Source of the DNA: Streptomyces longispororuber
GTDB taxonomy: Bacteria > Actinomycetota > Actinomycetes > Streptomycetales > Streptomycetaceae
NCBI RefSeq assembly: GCF_024448165.1
Contig: NZ_JAMOLN010000060.1
Location: 1 to 45,612 of the forward strand
Direction of reading: 5' to 3'
DNA length: 45,612 nt
In this document: in pieces, positions 16,886-24,265 of the stretch
Layout: each line of letters starts with the position of its first letter
Position numbering within the stretch: position 1 is the stretch's first letter
The notes under the pieces: generated by a model
The model's input: the letters and a program-made list of their open reading frames with translations, nothing else
What the model was told of the DNA's origin: nothing
Databases searched by the model: none
Position numbers and translations under genes: made by a program

Positions 16886-17482
16886 TCACTCGCCGCGTGC
16901 GGTCGGCAGGTGCGGCAGGCGGTCGGCCGCGACCACCCCTTCGAGGTAGCCGCGCGCCCGCTCGGTTCGCGGATACGCCTCCAGAAGGCGCCAGAAACGC
17001 GGACCGTGGCCGGGGACCAGCAGATGGGCGAGTTCATGGACGAGCACATAGTCGACGACGTACTCGGGCATGCCCTGCAGTCGGTGCGAGAGGCGGATGC
17101 TTCCCTCGGCGGGGGTGCAGGAGCCCCACCGGGTGTTCTGGTTCGTGACCCAGCGAACGGACGCGGGGCGGGCCTTCCCGTCGAGGTACTGCTCGGAGAG
17201 CCGCTGCGCGCGCTCGGCAAGTTCGGCGTCGCCCAGGACCCGCTTGCTCTCCTGTGCCGCGAGCTTGTCGAGCATGACGGTGACCCAGCGCTGCTCCTCG
17301 GCCTCCGACATGCGGGCCGGGATGAGGACCACCGTGCGATCGCCCTCGCGGTACGCGGAGACCGTTCTACGACGCCGGGCGCTTCTGCGGACCTCGACCG
17401 CGCTCGCCCCGGGGCCGCCTGGCGGCGGTTTGGTCGTGCTGCGCTGCGTGTTCGTGGCACGGTGCAGTGGGTCGGCGGGCAC
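16886..17482 (-). CDS. YgjP/SprT-like (DUF45, M48-related) metallopeptidase
   Basis: A 198-residue protein. The zinc site is explicit: HELAHLLVPGHGPRFW, giving His-Glu-x-x-His plus a third His and the family's FW. NQNTRWGSCTPAEGSIRLSHRL upstream is the other YgjP signature (RWGSC). The first 45 residues are basic and low complexity. GTG 17480-17482 is the upstream limit; a shorter start is possible. It sits upstream of the TerD-AIM24 operon on the same strand with a 123-base gap and is divergent from the ThiF gene (187-base gap without a clear promoter). Substrate unknown. Confidence 0.88.
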   Translation of the reverse strand: MPADPLHRATNTQRSTTKPPPGGPGASAVEVRRSARRRRTVSAYREGDRTVVLIPARMSEAEEQRWVTVMLDKLAAQESKRVLGDAELAERAQRLSEQYLDGKARPASVRWVTNQNTRWGSCTPAEGSIRLSHRLQGMPEYVVDYVLVHELAHLLVPGHGPRFWRLLEAYPRTERARGYLEGVVAADRLPHLPTARGE

Positions 17483-17669
17483 GCCCCGACGTTACCCGTT
17501 GGGCAGGGCGGAAGTCCCGCCTCCGGAACTCTTCGGTGCGCTCCCGCGCCGCCCCCGTTTGATTCGTACGACTATCGCCCCCAGCCTGTGGACAACTTTC
17601 CGCACGCTCGCGCCGACACCGTCATGCTGGCTGTCGATCGACGTCACGGCAGAGCACGGGGGAACAGCC

Positions 17670-18833
17670 ATGCATCCGATCCTGAAGCCGGCGCTGCGGC
17701 GCGGCTGGCACGACCTGAACACGGTGCAGTTCGGGATGACGCCCGCCCACGCGGTGGTGCTCAACCCGGTCGACACGGCCACCGGCACCTTCATGACCCT
17801 GCTCGACGGGACGCGCGGAGTACCGCTCCTGCGCGACGAGGCCCGCCGCATGGGCCTGCCCGACGGACACGTGGACGCGCTCCTGGACCGGCTGACCCAC
17901 GCGGGTCTGCTGGACGACGCGACGGGTGGCGGCCCGCCCGCCGAGGCGCTGCGCCGGCGGTCGCAGGTGATGGACCGGCTCCGCCCCGACCACGCCGCAC
18001 TGTCGGTGGCCACGTCCGAACCGGCCGAGGCGGTGAGGAAGTTGGCGGCCCGGCACAGCATGCGCGTGCAGGTGCGCGGGGCCGGCCGGGTGGGCGCGGT
18101 CGTGGCATCGGTGCTCGGCGCGGCGGGCGTCGGACACGTCGACGTGCGGGACGGCGGCTGCGTCGAGCCGTGGGACGTGGCGCCGGGCGGGCAGCCGGTG
18201 GAGGCGGTCGGCGAGCGCCGGGACGCGTCGGCGCGGCGCGTGGTGCGGGCGGTGGCCCCGGCGCGGCCGCCCCGTCCCGACCGGCGCAGGGCGGAGCCGC
18301 ACCCCGCGTGGCCGGAGGGCGGCGAGCCGCCGCTGTCCCTGGTGGTCGTCGCCCCACGGGACGGACTCGCGGTCCACTCCCCCGATCCGGTCCACGTCGA
18401 GGACCTGATGGCGGCGGGCATTCCCCATCTGTACGCGGGCGTGGCCGAGGCCACCGGAGTCGTCGGACCTCTGGTGCTGCCCGGCGGGACGGGCTGTGCG
18501 CACTGTCTGCTGCTCGCCCGCACGGACCGCGATCCGACCTGGCCGCGGCTGCTCGCCCAGTGGCGGTCGGGCCGGGCCGCGCGTCAGGTCCAGGCCTGCG
18601 ACCTGGGTCTGGCCACCGCCGTCGCGGGCCTGGCGGCCGCTCATGCGCTGGCGTTCCTGGACGGGGAGCTGCCGTCGAGCACCGGGGCGCGCTGGGAGGC
18701 GTCCGCACCGGGACTCGACTGGCACGCGAGGCCGGTGCGGCCGCATCGGGAGTGCGCGTGCGGTGCGGGTGAGAGAGGTAACGGGCAGGAGACCTCCGTG
18801 GAGGAAGGGCCGCACGACACAATGGCGGGGTAG
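17670..18833 (+). CDS. Orphan ThiF/E1-like protein with C-terminal zinc cysteines
   Basis: A 387-residue protein similar to ThiF-type partners of RiPP (TOMM) cyclodehydratases. The N-terminal third resembles a peptide-binding winged-helix region, followed by an E1-like Rossmann core (VRGAGRVGAVVASVLGAAG at about 130, with an Asp strand end). A structural zinc site is evident from CAHC (Cys276, Cys279) and CAC (Cys362, Cys364). ATG 17670 has GGGGGAA upstream. No YcaO domain, precursor peptide or maturation gene is nearby. It may adenylate a protein C terminus or may be degenerate. The ABC1 kinase gene follows by 68 bases. Confidence 0.75.
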   Translation: MHPILKPALRRGWHDLNTVQFGMTPAHAVVLNPVDTATGTFMTLLDGTRGVPLLRDEARRMGLPDGHVDALLDRLTHAGLLDDATGGGPPAEALRRRSQVMDRLRPDHAALSVATSEPAEAVRKLAARHSMRVQVRGAGRVGAVVASVLGAAGVGHVDVRDGGCVEPWDVAPGGQPVEAVGERRDASARRVVRAVAPARPPRPDRRRAEPHPAWPEGGEPPLSLVVVAPRDGLAVHSPDPVHVEDLMAAGIPHLYAGVAEATGVVGPLVLPGGTGCAHCLLLARTDRDPTWPRLLAQWRSGRAARQVQACDLGLATAVAGLAAAHALAFLDGELPSSTGARWEASAPGLDWHARPVRPHRECACGAGERGNGQETSVEEGPHDTMAG

Positions 18834-18846
18834 GCAATCGGCTGAC

Positions 18847-18860
18847 GGCGTCATGACGCC
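18847..18860. promoter_or_regulatory. 14-bp perfect palindrome between ThiF-like and ABC1 kinase genes
   Basis: GGCGTCATGACGCC, perfectly self-complementary, lies 14 bases after the ThiF-like stop and 42 bases before the kinase ATG. It could be a dimeric-regulator site; it has no loop and so is a poor terminator. Confidence 0.3.
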
Positions 18861-18901
18861 TGGGCATGCGCGGCACTGCTGTCCGGTACTTGGAGGGGTG
18901 T

Positions 18902-20260
18902 ATGTCTGATCTTCCCCGCAAGGCGGTTACCCGTACCGCCAAGCTGGCCGCGCTGCCAATCGGCTTCGCCGGCCGTGCCACCTGGGGCATCGGCAAGCGG
19001 ATCGGCGGCAAGTCCGCCGAGATCGTGGGACGGGAGCTGCAGCAGCGCACGGCGGATCAGCTGTTCAAGGTGCTCGGCGAACTCAAGGGCGGAGCCATGA
19101 AGTTCGGGCAGGCGCTGTCCGTCTTCGAGTCCGCGCTCCCGGAGGAGGTCGCCGGTCCGTACCGGGCCGCGCTGACCAAGCTCCAGGAAGCCGCGCCGCC
19201 GATGCCGACCCGCACGGTGCACACGGTCCTGGAGGAGCGGCTCGGCGGGCAATGGCGCGAGCTGTTCCGGGAGTTCGACGACAAGCCGTCGGCCGCCGCG
19301 TCGATCGGGCAGGTGCATCGGGCCGTCTGGCACGACGGGCGCCAGGTGGCCGTGAAGGTCCAGTACCCGGGTGCGGGCGAGGCGTTGCTGTCGGACCTCA
19401 ACCAACTGGGGCGTTTCGCACGGCTGTTGGGTCCGCTCATCCCGGGGATAGACATCAAGCCGCTGATCGCCGAGCTGCGCGACCGGGTCTCGGAGGAGTT
19501 GGACTACGCCCTGGAGGCGCAGGCCCAGCAGGCCCACGCGGAGGAGTTCGCCGACGACCCCGACGTCGTGGTGCCCCAGGTGGTCCACCAGAGCGAGCAG
19601 GTGCTGGTGACGGAGTGGATCGACGGCACGCCGCTGGCGGAGGTCATCGGCTCCGGCAGCCAGGAACAGCGCGACCGTGCGGGCCAGTTGCTGGCCCGCT
19701 TCCTGTTCTCGGGTCCCGCGCGCACGGGACTGCTGCACGCGGATCCGCACCCGGGCAACTTCCGGCTGCTGCCGGACGGGAAGGACGGCTGGCGCCTCGG
19801 CGTCCTGGACTTCGGCACGGTGGACCGTCTTCCCGGAGGTCTGCCCGATCCCATCGGCACGTCGCTGCGGCTGACGATCGAAGGCGACGCGACCGCGGTC
19901 TACGAGCTGCTGCGGGAGGAGGGCTTCGTCAAGGAGTCCATCGAGCTCGAACCGGACGCGGTGCTCGACTACTTGCTGCCGATCATCGAACCGGCCCAGG
20001 TCGAGGCGTTCACGTTCACCCGATCCTGGATGCGCACCCAGGCGGCCCGGATCGCCGACATCCGCTCGCCCGCCCACCAGTTGGGCAAGCAGCTGAACCT
20101 GCCGCCGTCGTACCTGTTGATCCACCGGGTGACGCTCAGCACGATCGGCGTGCTGTGTCAGCTCGGCGCGACGGTACGCCTGCGGGACGAACTGGAGGCG
20201 TGGATGCCGGGGTTCGTGGCCGACGAGGACGTGGCGCACGAGCCGGCCGTCGAGGCGTGA
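18902..20260 (+). CDS. ABC1/AarF (UbiB-like) atypical kinase
   Basis: A 452-residue ABC1-family protein. Diagnostic features are all visible: KFGQ at 67-70 (the KxGQ inhibitory helix), the alanine-rich SAAASIGQVH loop replacing a glycine loop, VAVKVQYPG with the nucleotide lysine, HADPHPGNF catalytic loop and LDFGTVD metal motif. It lacks a clear membrane helix. ABC1 proteins bind ATP and affect lipid or quinone metabolism; in this host a menaquinone or lipid role is only inference. ATG 18902 has GGAGGGG upstream. Its TGA is directly adjacent to the convergent neighbour's TGA with no base between. Confidence 0.93.
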   Translation: MSDLPRKAVTRTAKLAALPIGFAGRATWGIGKRIGGKSAEIVGRELQQRTADQLFKVLGELKGGAMKFGQALSVFESALPEEVAGPYRAALTKLQEAAPPMPTRTVHTVLEERLGGQWRELFREFDDKPSAAASIGQVHRAVWHDGRQVAVKVQYPGAGEALLSDLNQLGRFARLLGPLIPGIDIKPLIAELRDRVSEELDYALEAQAQQAHAEEFADDPDVVVPQVVHQSEQVLVTEWIDGTPLAEVIGSGSQEQRDRAGQLLARFLFSGPARTGLLHADPHPGNFRLLPDGKDGWRLGVLDFGTVDRLPGGLPDPIGTSLRLTIEGDATAVYELLREEGFVKESIELEPDAVLDYLLPIIEPAQVEAFTFTRSWMRTQAARIADIRSPAHQLGKQLNLPPSYLLIHRVTLSTIGVLCQLGATVRLRDELEAWMPGFVADEDVAHEPAVEA

Positions 20261-20464
20261 TCACCACCAGTCGGAGTCGAGCCGCCCTTCGATGGCTCTG
20301 ATGTTCTCCCGGGCACAGGCGTCACAGAAGTAGCGGCGAACGCCGCCCTCCACGGAATACGTCCAGGTGGGCTGGGCCCCGTGCGCGGTGGTGCCGCACC
20401 GGGCGCACACGAGGGCCTGGTGGTCCGGTTGCTGCGCGGAGTCCCCGCCAGGAAGAGACGTCAC
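20261..20464 (-). CDS. Small zinc-ribbon protein, 67 residues
   Basis: GTG 20462-20464 to TGA 20261-20263. It carries two Cys pairs, CARC (20, 23) and CDAC (47, 50), forming a treble-clef or ribbon, and ends in RLDSDWW. The zinc site is flanked by WTYSVEGGVRRYF. The start is inferred from length and conserved MTSLPG-like N terminus; the ribosome site is poor. Function unknown; nucleic acid or protein binding is plausible. Confidence 0.72.
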   Translation of the reverse strand: MTSLPGGDSAQQPDHQALVCARCGTTAHGAQPTWTYSVEGGVRRYFCDACARENIRAIEGRLDSDWW

Positions 20465-20514
20465 TCCGTGACGATAACTCCATGGACCGATGATCGCCGG
20501 GTGCCACGCACCGC

Positions 20515-20541
20515 GGGGCCGGTCCCTGCCGGACCGGCCCC
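20515..20541. terminator. GC-rich hairpin at the end of the wblC operon
   Basis: An 11-bp perfect stem (20515-20525 with 20531-20541) with a 5-base loop, just beyond the wblC-coupled gene. A T-rich stretch with a TGTCTCTTGC direct repeat (20551-20570) follows on the + strand. On the wblC strand it would be a stem without a U-tract, common in Streptomyces. Confidence 0.6.
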
Positions 20542-20595
20542 CGCTCGTTCTGTCTCTTGCTGTCTCTTGCTGTTTTTTGCGCGACGCGCTTTCGC

Positions 20596-20919
20596 TTACT
20601 GCATCACGGCCATGGCGAGCGCGCGCCTGGCCCGCAGCGACGCGCGCTCGGCGCGCCGCTGCATCCGGCGCGCGACCACCAGGCGCATGGCCTGGCGCTC
20701 CGTGTGCGCGTCCCTCAGTTGCTCGTGCATATGCGCACGAGCCAGGGCTTCTGGGATGAGTTGCATCTGACGGGTCCTGTTCTGACGCGAGTCGGTCGCG
20801 CCGGAGGTGGTGAAGTCTGGGATCGCGGAGCCTGTGGGCTCGCTCGTGGACGGCTTCATCGGGTCCTGCTTCTTCGGGTCGTGCGTCAGGGGGCGGTCGA
20901 TCGTTCCTCGGGTGTTCAT
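20596..20919 (-). CDS. Small basic protein coupled to wblC
   Basis: 107 codons from the ATG at 20917-20919, which overlaps the wblC stop as ATGA, so ribosomes finishing wblC could restart here. The C-terminal half is a strongly basic, probably helical segment (RLVVARRMQRRAERASLRARRALAMAVMQ). The N-terminal half is polar and low complexity. An internal Met (MQLIPEALARAH) would give a 56-residue form containing only the helical part, and this may be the main product. I do not recognise a family. Being induced with wblC it may take part in the antibiotic response, for instance by binding RNA or the ribosome; that is conjecture. Confidence 0.6.
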   Translation of the reverse strand: MNTRGTIDRPLTHDPKKQDPMKPSTSEPTGSAIPDFTTSGATDSRQNRTRQMQLIPEALARAHMHEQLRDAHTERQAMRLVVARRMQRRAERASLRARRALAMAVMQ

Positions 20920-21284
20920 GCCGCGACCGGGTTCTTGCGCGGGCGGCCACGCGGCCGCTTGCGGGCCACGACAACTCCCTGGACGAACAGCTCGCCACCC
21001 CAGACGCCCCAGGGCTCACGCCGCTCCTTGGCACCGGCGAGGCAGGCCTCGACCAGCGGGCAGGTACGGCAGAGGGACTTGGCGTACTCGACGTCCGCCG
21101 GCGACTCCGCGAAGAAGACCTCCGGGTCGTAGGCACGGCAGGGGACGGGCACGCCGAGGTTCTCGATGGCGTCGTCGAGCGCGGTGAGCGCAGTCAGCGG
21201 GTTCAAGGTGGAGTCCTCCGTGGACACGGGCGGGGAAAGAGGGTCTGAAGGCGGTACGGACGGGGCGTGCGCTTCGAGTTGCAC
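20916..21284 (-). CDS. wblC: WblC (WhiB7) transcription factor, antibiotic-response regulator
   Basis: A 122-residue WhiB-like iron-sulfur protein. Four cluster cysteines are Cys49, Cys72, Cys75 and Cys81 (PVPCR, LCRTC, EAC), followed by the GVWGG turn (93-97) that contacts sigma region 4, and a C-terminal AT-hook RGRPRK (112-117), unique to the WhiB7/WblC class. With HrdB it activates ribosome-protection, efflux and modification genes on translation-inhibitor stress and activates itself. The GTG at 21282-21284 is used; TTG 21204-21206, with GGAGGA seven bases upstream, would give a 96-residue form nearer the length of mycobacterial WhiB7. The leader carries an intrinsic attenuator, and a small gene is coupled downstream. 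Confidence 0.96.
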   Translation of the reverse strand: MQLEAHAPSVPPSDPLSPPVSTEDSTLNPLTALTALDDAIENLGVPVPCRAYDPEVFFAESPADVEYAKSLCRTCPLVEACLAGAKERREPWGVWGGELFVQGVVVARKRPRGRPRKNPVAA

Positions 21285-21403
21285 GGTGTCTTCTTCCTCG
21301 TCTGGTCATTCCGGCCGGTGGGCCGGGTGGCGGTGGTACCGGGTTCTTTTCTTGTCCCGAGGCCCCTTCGTTCTGGCTCCTCGGAAGATCGCTGGGTCTT
21401 CCG

Positions 21404-21447
21404 GGAAAACAGAAGGGCCGCGGATCCCGGGTGGGGTTCCGCGGCCC
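21404..21447 (-). terminator. Intrinsic terminator (attenuator) in the wblC leader
   Basis: On the minus strand, a 10-bp perfect stem (21447-21438 with 21424-21415), a 13-base loop, then a U-rich run (UUCUGUUUU). It lies 120 bases before wblC and 24 bases after the leader ORF's stop, so it must be bypassed for wblC to be expressed. Confidence 0.85.
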
Positions 21448-21505
21448 TGAAGGCGCCGGCCTGATCGTCGATCAGGCTGGATCACTCCAGGGTTCAGGCC
21501 CACGG
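21439..21505 (-). promoter_or_regulatory. Predicted antiterminator pairing in the wblC leader
   Basis: RNA bases from 21505-21493 (CCGUGGGCCUGAA, inside the last codons of the leader ORF) can pair with 21451-21439 (UUCAGGGCCGCGG) over 13 positions, with one G-U wobble and one G-G mismatch. The second strand contains nine bases of the terminator's 5' arm, so the two structures exclude each other. Between them is a small hairpin (21459-21466 with 21470-21477) spanning the leader ORF stop codon. Confidence 0.6.
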
Positions 21506-21795
21506 AAGGCCCACATCGTGTGGTGCTGCGTCGTCTGCTTCCGGAATCCGGCACCGGCCGCGGCAAAGGCATAGGCCTGAGCCTGTGCCGTCGCTACTGC
21601 TTCCGGTGCCTTGGTCGGTCGCTCATTGCCCTCGCGAATGGGAAGACCCGCGAGAGACAGGCCGGACTCCGGACGCATGGCGCTGAGGCCAGACAGACCG
21701 GTGCCCAGGTTCGAGAAGCCGAGCAGGCAGGAAGCGACGACCGAGCGATCGGTCATTTTGACGGTGCTGATGGAGCTGGCCTTGATGCTGATCAC
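21472..21795 (-). CDS. wblC leader ORF (107 codons)
   Basis: GTG 21793-21795 is preceded by a near-perfect AGGAGG with 8-base spacing, so it is very likely translated. The peptide begins MISIKASSISTVKMTDRSVV and has no recognisable domain; the second half is alanine-rich. Codon use weakens toward the 3' end, where the RNA must also form the antiterminator strand. The stop sits in a hairpin just upstream of the terminator. Position and architecture suggest that it is a sensing leader whose translation controls attenuation rather than, or as well as, a functional protein. Attenuation by an upstream ORF is published for whiB7/wblC; this exact pairing is my reading. Confidence 0.7.
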   Translation of the reverse strand: MISIKASSISTVKMTDRSVVASCLLGFSNLGTGLSGLSAMRPESGLSLAGLPIREGNERPTKAPEAVATAQAQAYAFAAAGAGFRKQTTQHHTMWAFRGPEPWSDPA

Positions 21796-21905
21796 TGGAT
21801 TCGCCTCCTCTCGGCGTCTAGGGGACCGGCGCGAACCGGTCCGACGGCTTTCAAGTACATCACGGAACCAGGGCCTTCGAGAAGGCCGCTGCTTTCGTGC
21901 TTTAG

Positions 21906-21945
21906 AACCTATGGGGATTGCTGGGGCATGCGCAAACTATTTTTT
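21906..21945 (-). promoter_or_regulatory. wblC promoter with WblC-type AT element
   Basis: Minus strand: AT-rich AAAAAATA (21945-21938), two bases later -35 TTGCGC (21935-21930), 18-bp spacer, -10 TAGGTT (21911-21906). An A/T tract just upstream of the -35 is the known mark of WhiB7/WblC-activated promoters, where the AT-hook binds beside sigma region 4. It begins 13 bases past the uvrD2 stop. The expected start is near 21899, giving a leader of about 600 bases. Confidence 0.75.
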
Positions 21946-21958
21946 CGACGAGTTTGAA

Positions 21959-24178
21959 TCAGTCGCCCCCGTCGGCACCTTCAGACTCATCGCTCACGGT
22001 CTGACCTGCACAAATGGCGAGCACATCGGATCCGTACGTCCGAAACTTCCGCATGCCGACGCCCGGGATGCGGGACAGCTCGGCCTCGTCGTCCGGCGCC
22101 GCCTCGGCGATGGCGATCAAGGTCTTGTCGGTGAAGACACAGAACGCGGGCTGGCCGAGGCCGGCCGCGGTGCGGGCCCGCCACTCGACGAGCCGCTCGT
22201 AGACCCCTTCGTCCATGTCCGAGGGACAGTCCTCGCAGCGCATCAGCTTCATCTCACCGGCTTCGGTGAGCGTGCGGCCGCAGACCCTGCAGCGCGCCAC
22301 CTTCCTGTTGGCCCTGCGCCGGGCCCCGGCGAGCGGCCCCTTGGCGTCCGGTCGCGTCCCCAGCTCGACCCCGCCCCGGCCGACGCCCGCACCCCGGCCC
22401 ACGGAGCCGGTGGAGCCCGGCCGCAGTCCGTCCAGGAAGCGGCTCGCCCGGCGGCCGGGCCGACCGCCCGGCGAGCGGGACAGCGCCCAGGAGACACCGA
22501 GGTGGCGCCGGGCCCGGGTGACCCCGACGTACAGGAGGCGCCGCTCCTCCTCGATCTGCTCGTCGGTCTTGGCGTACGTGATCGGCATCATGCCCTCGGC
22601 GACGCCGACCAGGAACACGGCGTCCCACTCCAGGCCCTTCGCCGCGTGCAGCGAGGCCAGGGTGACGCCTTCGACGGTCGGCGCGTGCTGGGCATTGGCC
22701 CGCTCGTCGAGCTCCGCCACGAAGTCGGCCAGGGTCACTTCCGGGCGGGCCTGCGCGAAGTCCTCCGCGAGGCGGACCAGGGCGGCGAGGGACTCCCATC
22801 GGTCGCGGACGGCGCCGGAGCCCGCGGGCGGTTCGCTCGTCCAGCCCTCGCCGGAGAGGACCGCACGGACCTGGGACGGCAGGTCGACGGCCTCGTCGAG
22901 CCCCGCGTCGTTGCCCCCGAAGCGGGCTGCCGCGCGCAGCGCGTGGCCGGCCTTGCGGACCTCGGCCCGCTCGAAAAAGCGCTCCGCGCCGCGCAGCTGG
23001 TAGGGCACTCCGGCGTCGGCGAGCGCCTGCTCGTAGATCTCCGACTGCCCGTTCGTCCGGAACAGGATCGCGATCTCGCCCGCGGAGACGCCGGCGGCGA
23101 TGAGCTCCCGGATGCGGCGGGCCGCGCCCTCCGCCTCCGCGGGCTCGTCCGCGTATTCCACATAGACCGGCTCGGGTCCCGCCTCGCGCTGGGAGATCAG
23201 CTCCAGACGGTGCTCGGCGGCCCGGCCGGTGGCCCGCGACAGGATTCCGTTTGCGAGGTGCACGACCTGGGGGGAGGAGCGGTAGTCGCGGACCAGTTTG
23301 ACGACGGTCGCGCTCGGGTGGCGGGTGCGGAAGTTGAGCAGGTGGTCGGGGGTGGCGCCGGTGAAGGAGTAGATCGTCTGGCTGGCGTCGCCGACGACGC
23401 AGAGGCTGTCGCGCTCGCCGAGCCACAGGTCGAGCAGGCGCTGCTGGAGCGGGCTGACGTCCTGGTACTCGTCGACGACGAAGTGCTGGTACTGGGCGCG
23501 GACCTGCTCGGCGATGTCCTGCCGGTCCTGGAGGATGCCGACGGTGAGCAGCAGGACGTCCTCGAAGTCGATGACCGAGCGGTCCCGCTTCAGCGTCTCG
23601 TAGTTCGCGTAGATCTGGGCGATCTCGGCGGGGTTGCGGGGGGACTCACGGCCCGCCTTGTGCGCCGCCGCGGCGTAGTCCGTGGGGACGGTCTGGGTGA
23701 CCTTGCACCACTCGATCTCGGCTGTCACGTCACGCAGCTCGCCGCGGTCGAGGCGGACGCGGCAGGCGGCAGCGGCGTCGGCGACGATCTGGAGCTTGCG
23801 GTCGACGATCCGGGGCAGCTCCCCGCCGACGGCCTTGGGCCAGAAGAACTGGAGCTGGCGCAGCGCCGCCGAGTGGAACGTGCGGGCCTGCACTCCCCCG
23901 GCGCCGAGCTGCCGCAGCCGGCCGCGCATCTCCCCCGCGGCGCGGTTGGTGAAGGTGACGGCGAGCACGGTGTTCGGCTGGAGGATCCCGGCGCGGACGC
24001 CGTACGCGATGCGGTGCGTGATCGCGCGCGTCTTGCCCGTCCCCGCGCCCGCGAGCACACACACCGGACCGTGCAGGGCCGTCGCCACGGCGCGCTGCTC
24101 GGGGTCGAGCCCGTCGAGCACCGCGTCGGCCGATTCCGGGACCTGCGGGAACAGGGTGGAGTGCGTTGCTGCTGTCAC
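21959..24178 (-). CDS. uvrD2: ATP-dependent DNA helicase UvrD2 with HRDC domain
   Basis: A 739-residue superfamily 1A helicase. Walker A AGAGTGKT at 43-50, VVDEYQDVS Walker B, GDASQTIYSFTGA and the C-terminal LHAAKGLEWDAVFLVG and LLYVGVTRARRHL motifs are all present. After the helicase core a tetracysteine module (Cys630, 633, 648, 651) and an HRDC domain (about 655-725, ELSRIPGVGMRKFRTYG) give the architecture of mycobacterial UvrD2. It unwinds DNA 3' to 5' in repair or replication-conflict resolution. GTG 24176-24178 is chosen; a GTG 48 bases earlier lacks a ribosome site. It is divergent from mycoredoxin, and its end abuts the wblC promoter. Confidence 0.95.
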   Translation of the reverse strand: MTAATHSTLFPQVPESADAVLDGLDPEQRAVATALHGPVCVLAGAGTGKTRAITHRIAYGVRAGILQPNTVLAVTFTNRAAGEMRGRLRQLGAGGVQARTFHSAALRQLQFFWPKAVGGELPRIVDRKLQIVADAAAACRVRLDRGELRDVTAEIEWCKVTQTVPTDYAAAAHKAGRESPRNPAEIAQIYANYETLKRDRSVIDFEDVLLLTVGILQDRQDIAEQVRAQYQHFVVDEYQDVSPLQQRLLDLWLGERDSLCVVGDASQTIYSFTGATPDHLLNFRTRHPSATVVKLVRDYRSSPQVVHLANGILSRATGRAAEHRLELISQREAGPEPVYVEYADEPAEAEGAARRIRELIAAGVSAGEIAILFRTNGQSEIYEQALADAGVPYQLRGAERFFERAEVRKAGHALRAAARFGGNDAGLDEAVDLPSQVRAVLSGEGWTSEPPAGSGAVRDRWESLAALVRLAEDFAQARPEVTLADFVAELDERANAQHAPTVEGVTLASLHAAKGLEWDAVFLVGVAEGMMPITYAKTDEQIEEERRLLYVGVTRARRHLGVSWALSRSPGGRPGRRASRFLDGLRPGSTGSVGRGAGVGRGGVELGTRPDAKGPLAGARRRANRKVARCRVCGRTLTEAGEMKLMRCEDCPSDMDEGVYERLVEWRARTAAGLGQPAFCVFTDKTLIAIAEAAPDDEAELSRIPGVGMRKFRTYGSDVLAICAGQTVSDESEGADGGD

Positions 24179-24265
24179 CCCGCCATGCTGCCAGGTCTGC
24201 GGGGGCGGGTGCGTCGCGCTGTCCACAGGCGGCCGGTGATTGTCGTACTAACGCGACCGACGTGC

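Noticed and set aside
20551..20570. TGTCTCTTGC direct repeat as a CRISPR-like or attachment site
   Set aside because: Only two 10-bp copies; no spacers, tRNA end or integrase nearby.
21306..21572. 88-codon frame on - overlapping the end of the wblC leader ORF and terminator
   Set aside because: Reads through the attenuator stem, has no ribosome site and poor composition.
21796..21870. Possible 23-codon uORF (GTG ATG TAC TTG ...) ending in the leader ORF start
   Set aside because: Its stop overlaps the leader ORF start as GTGA, which is attractive, but there is no ribosome site, so it is not listed as a gene.
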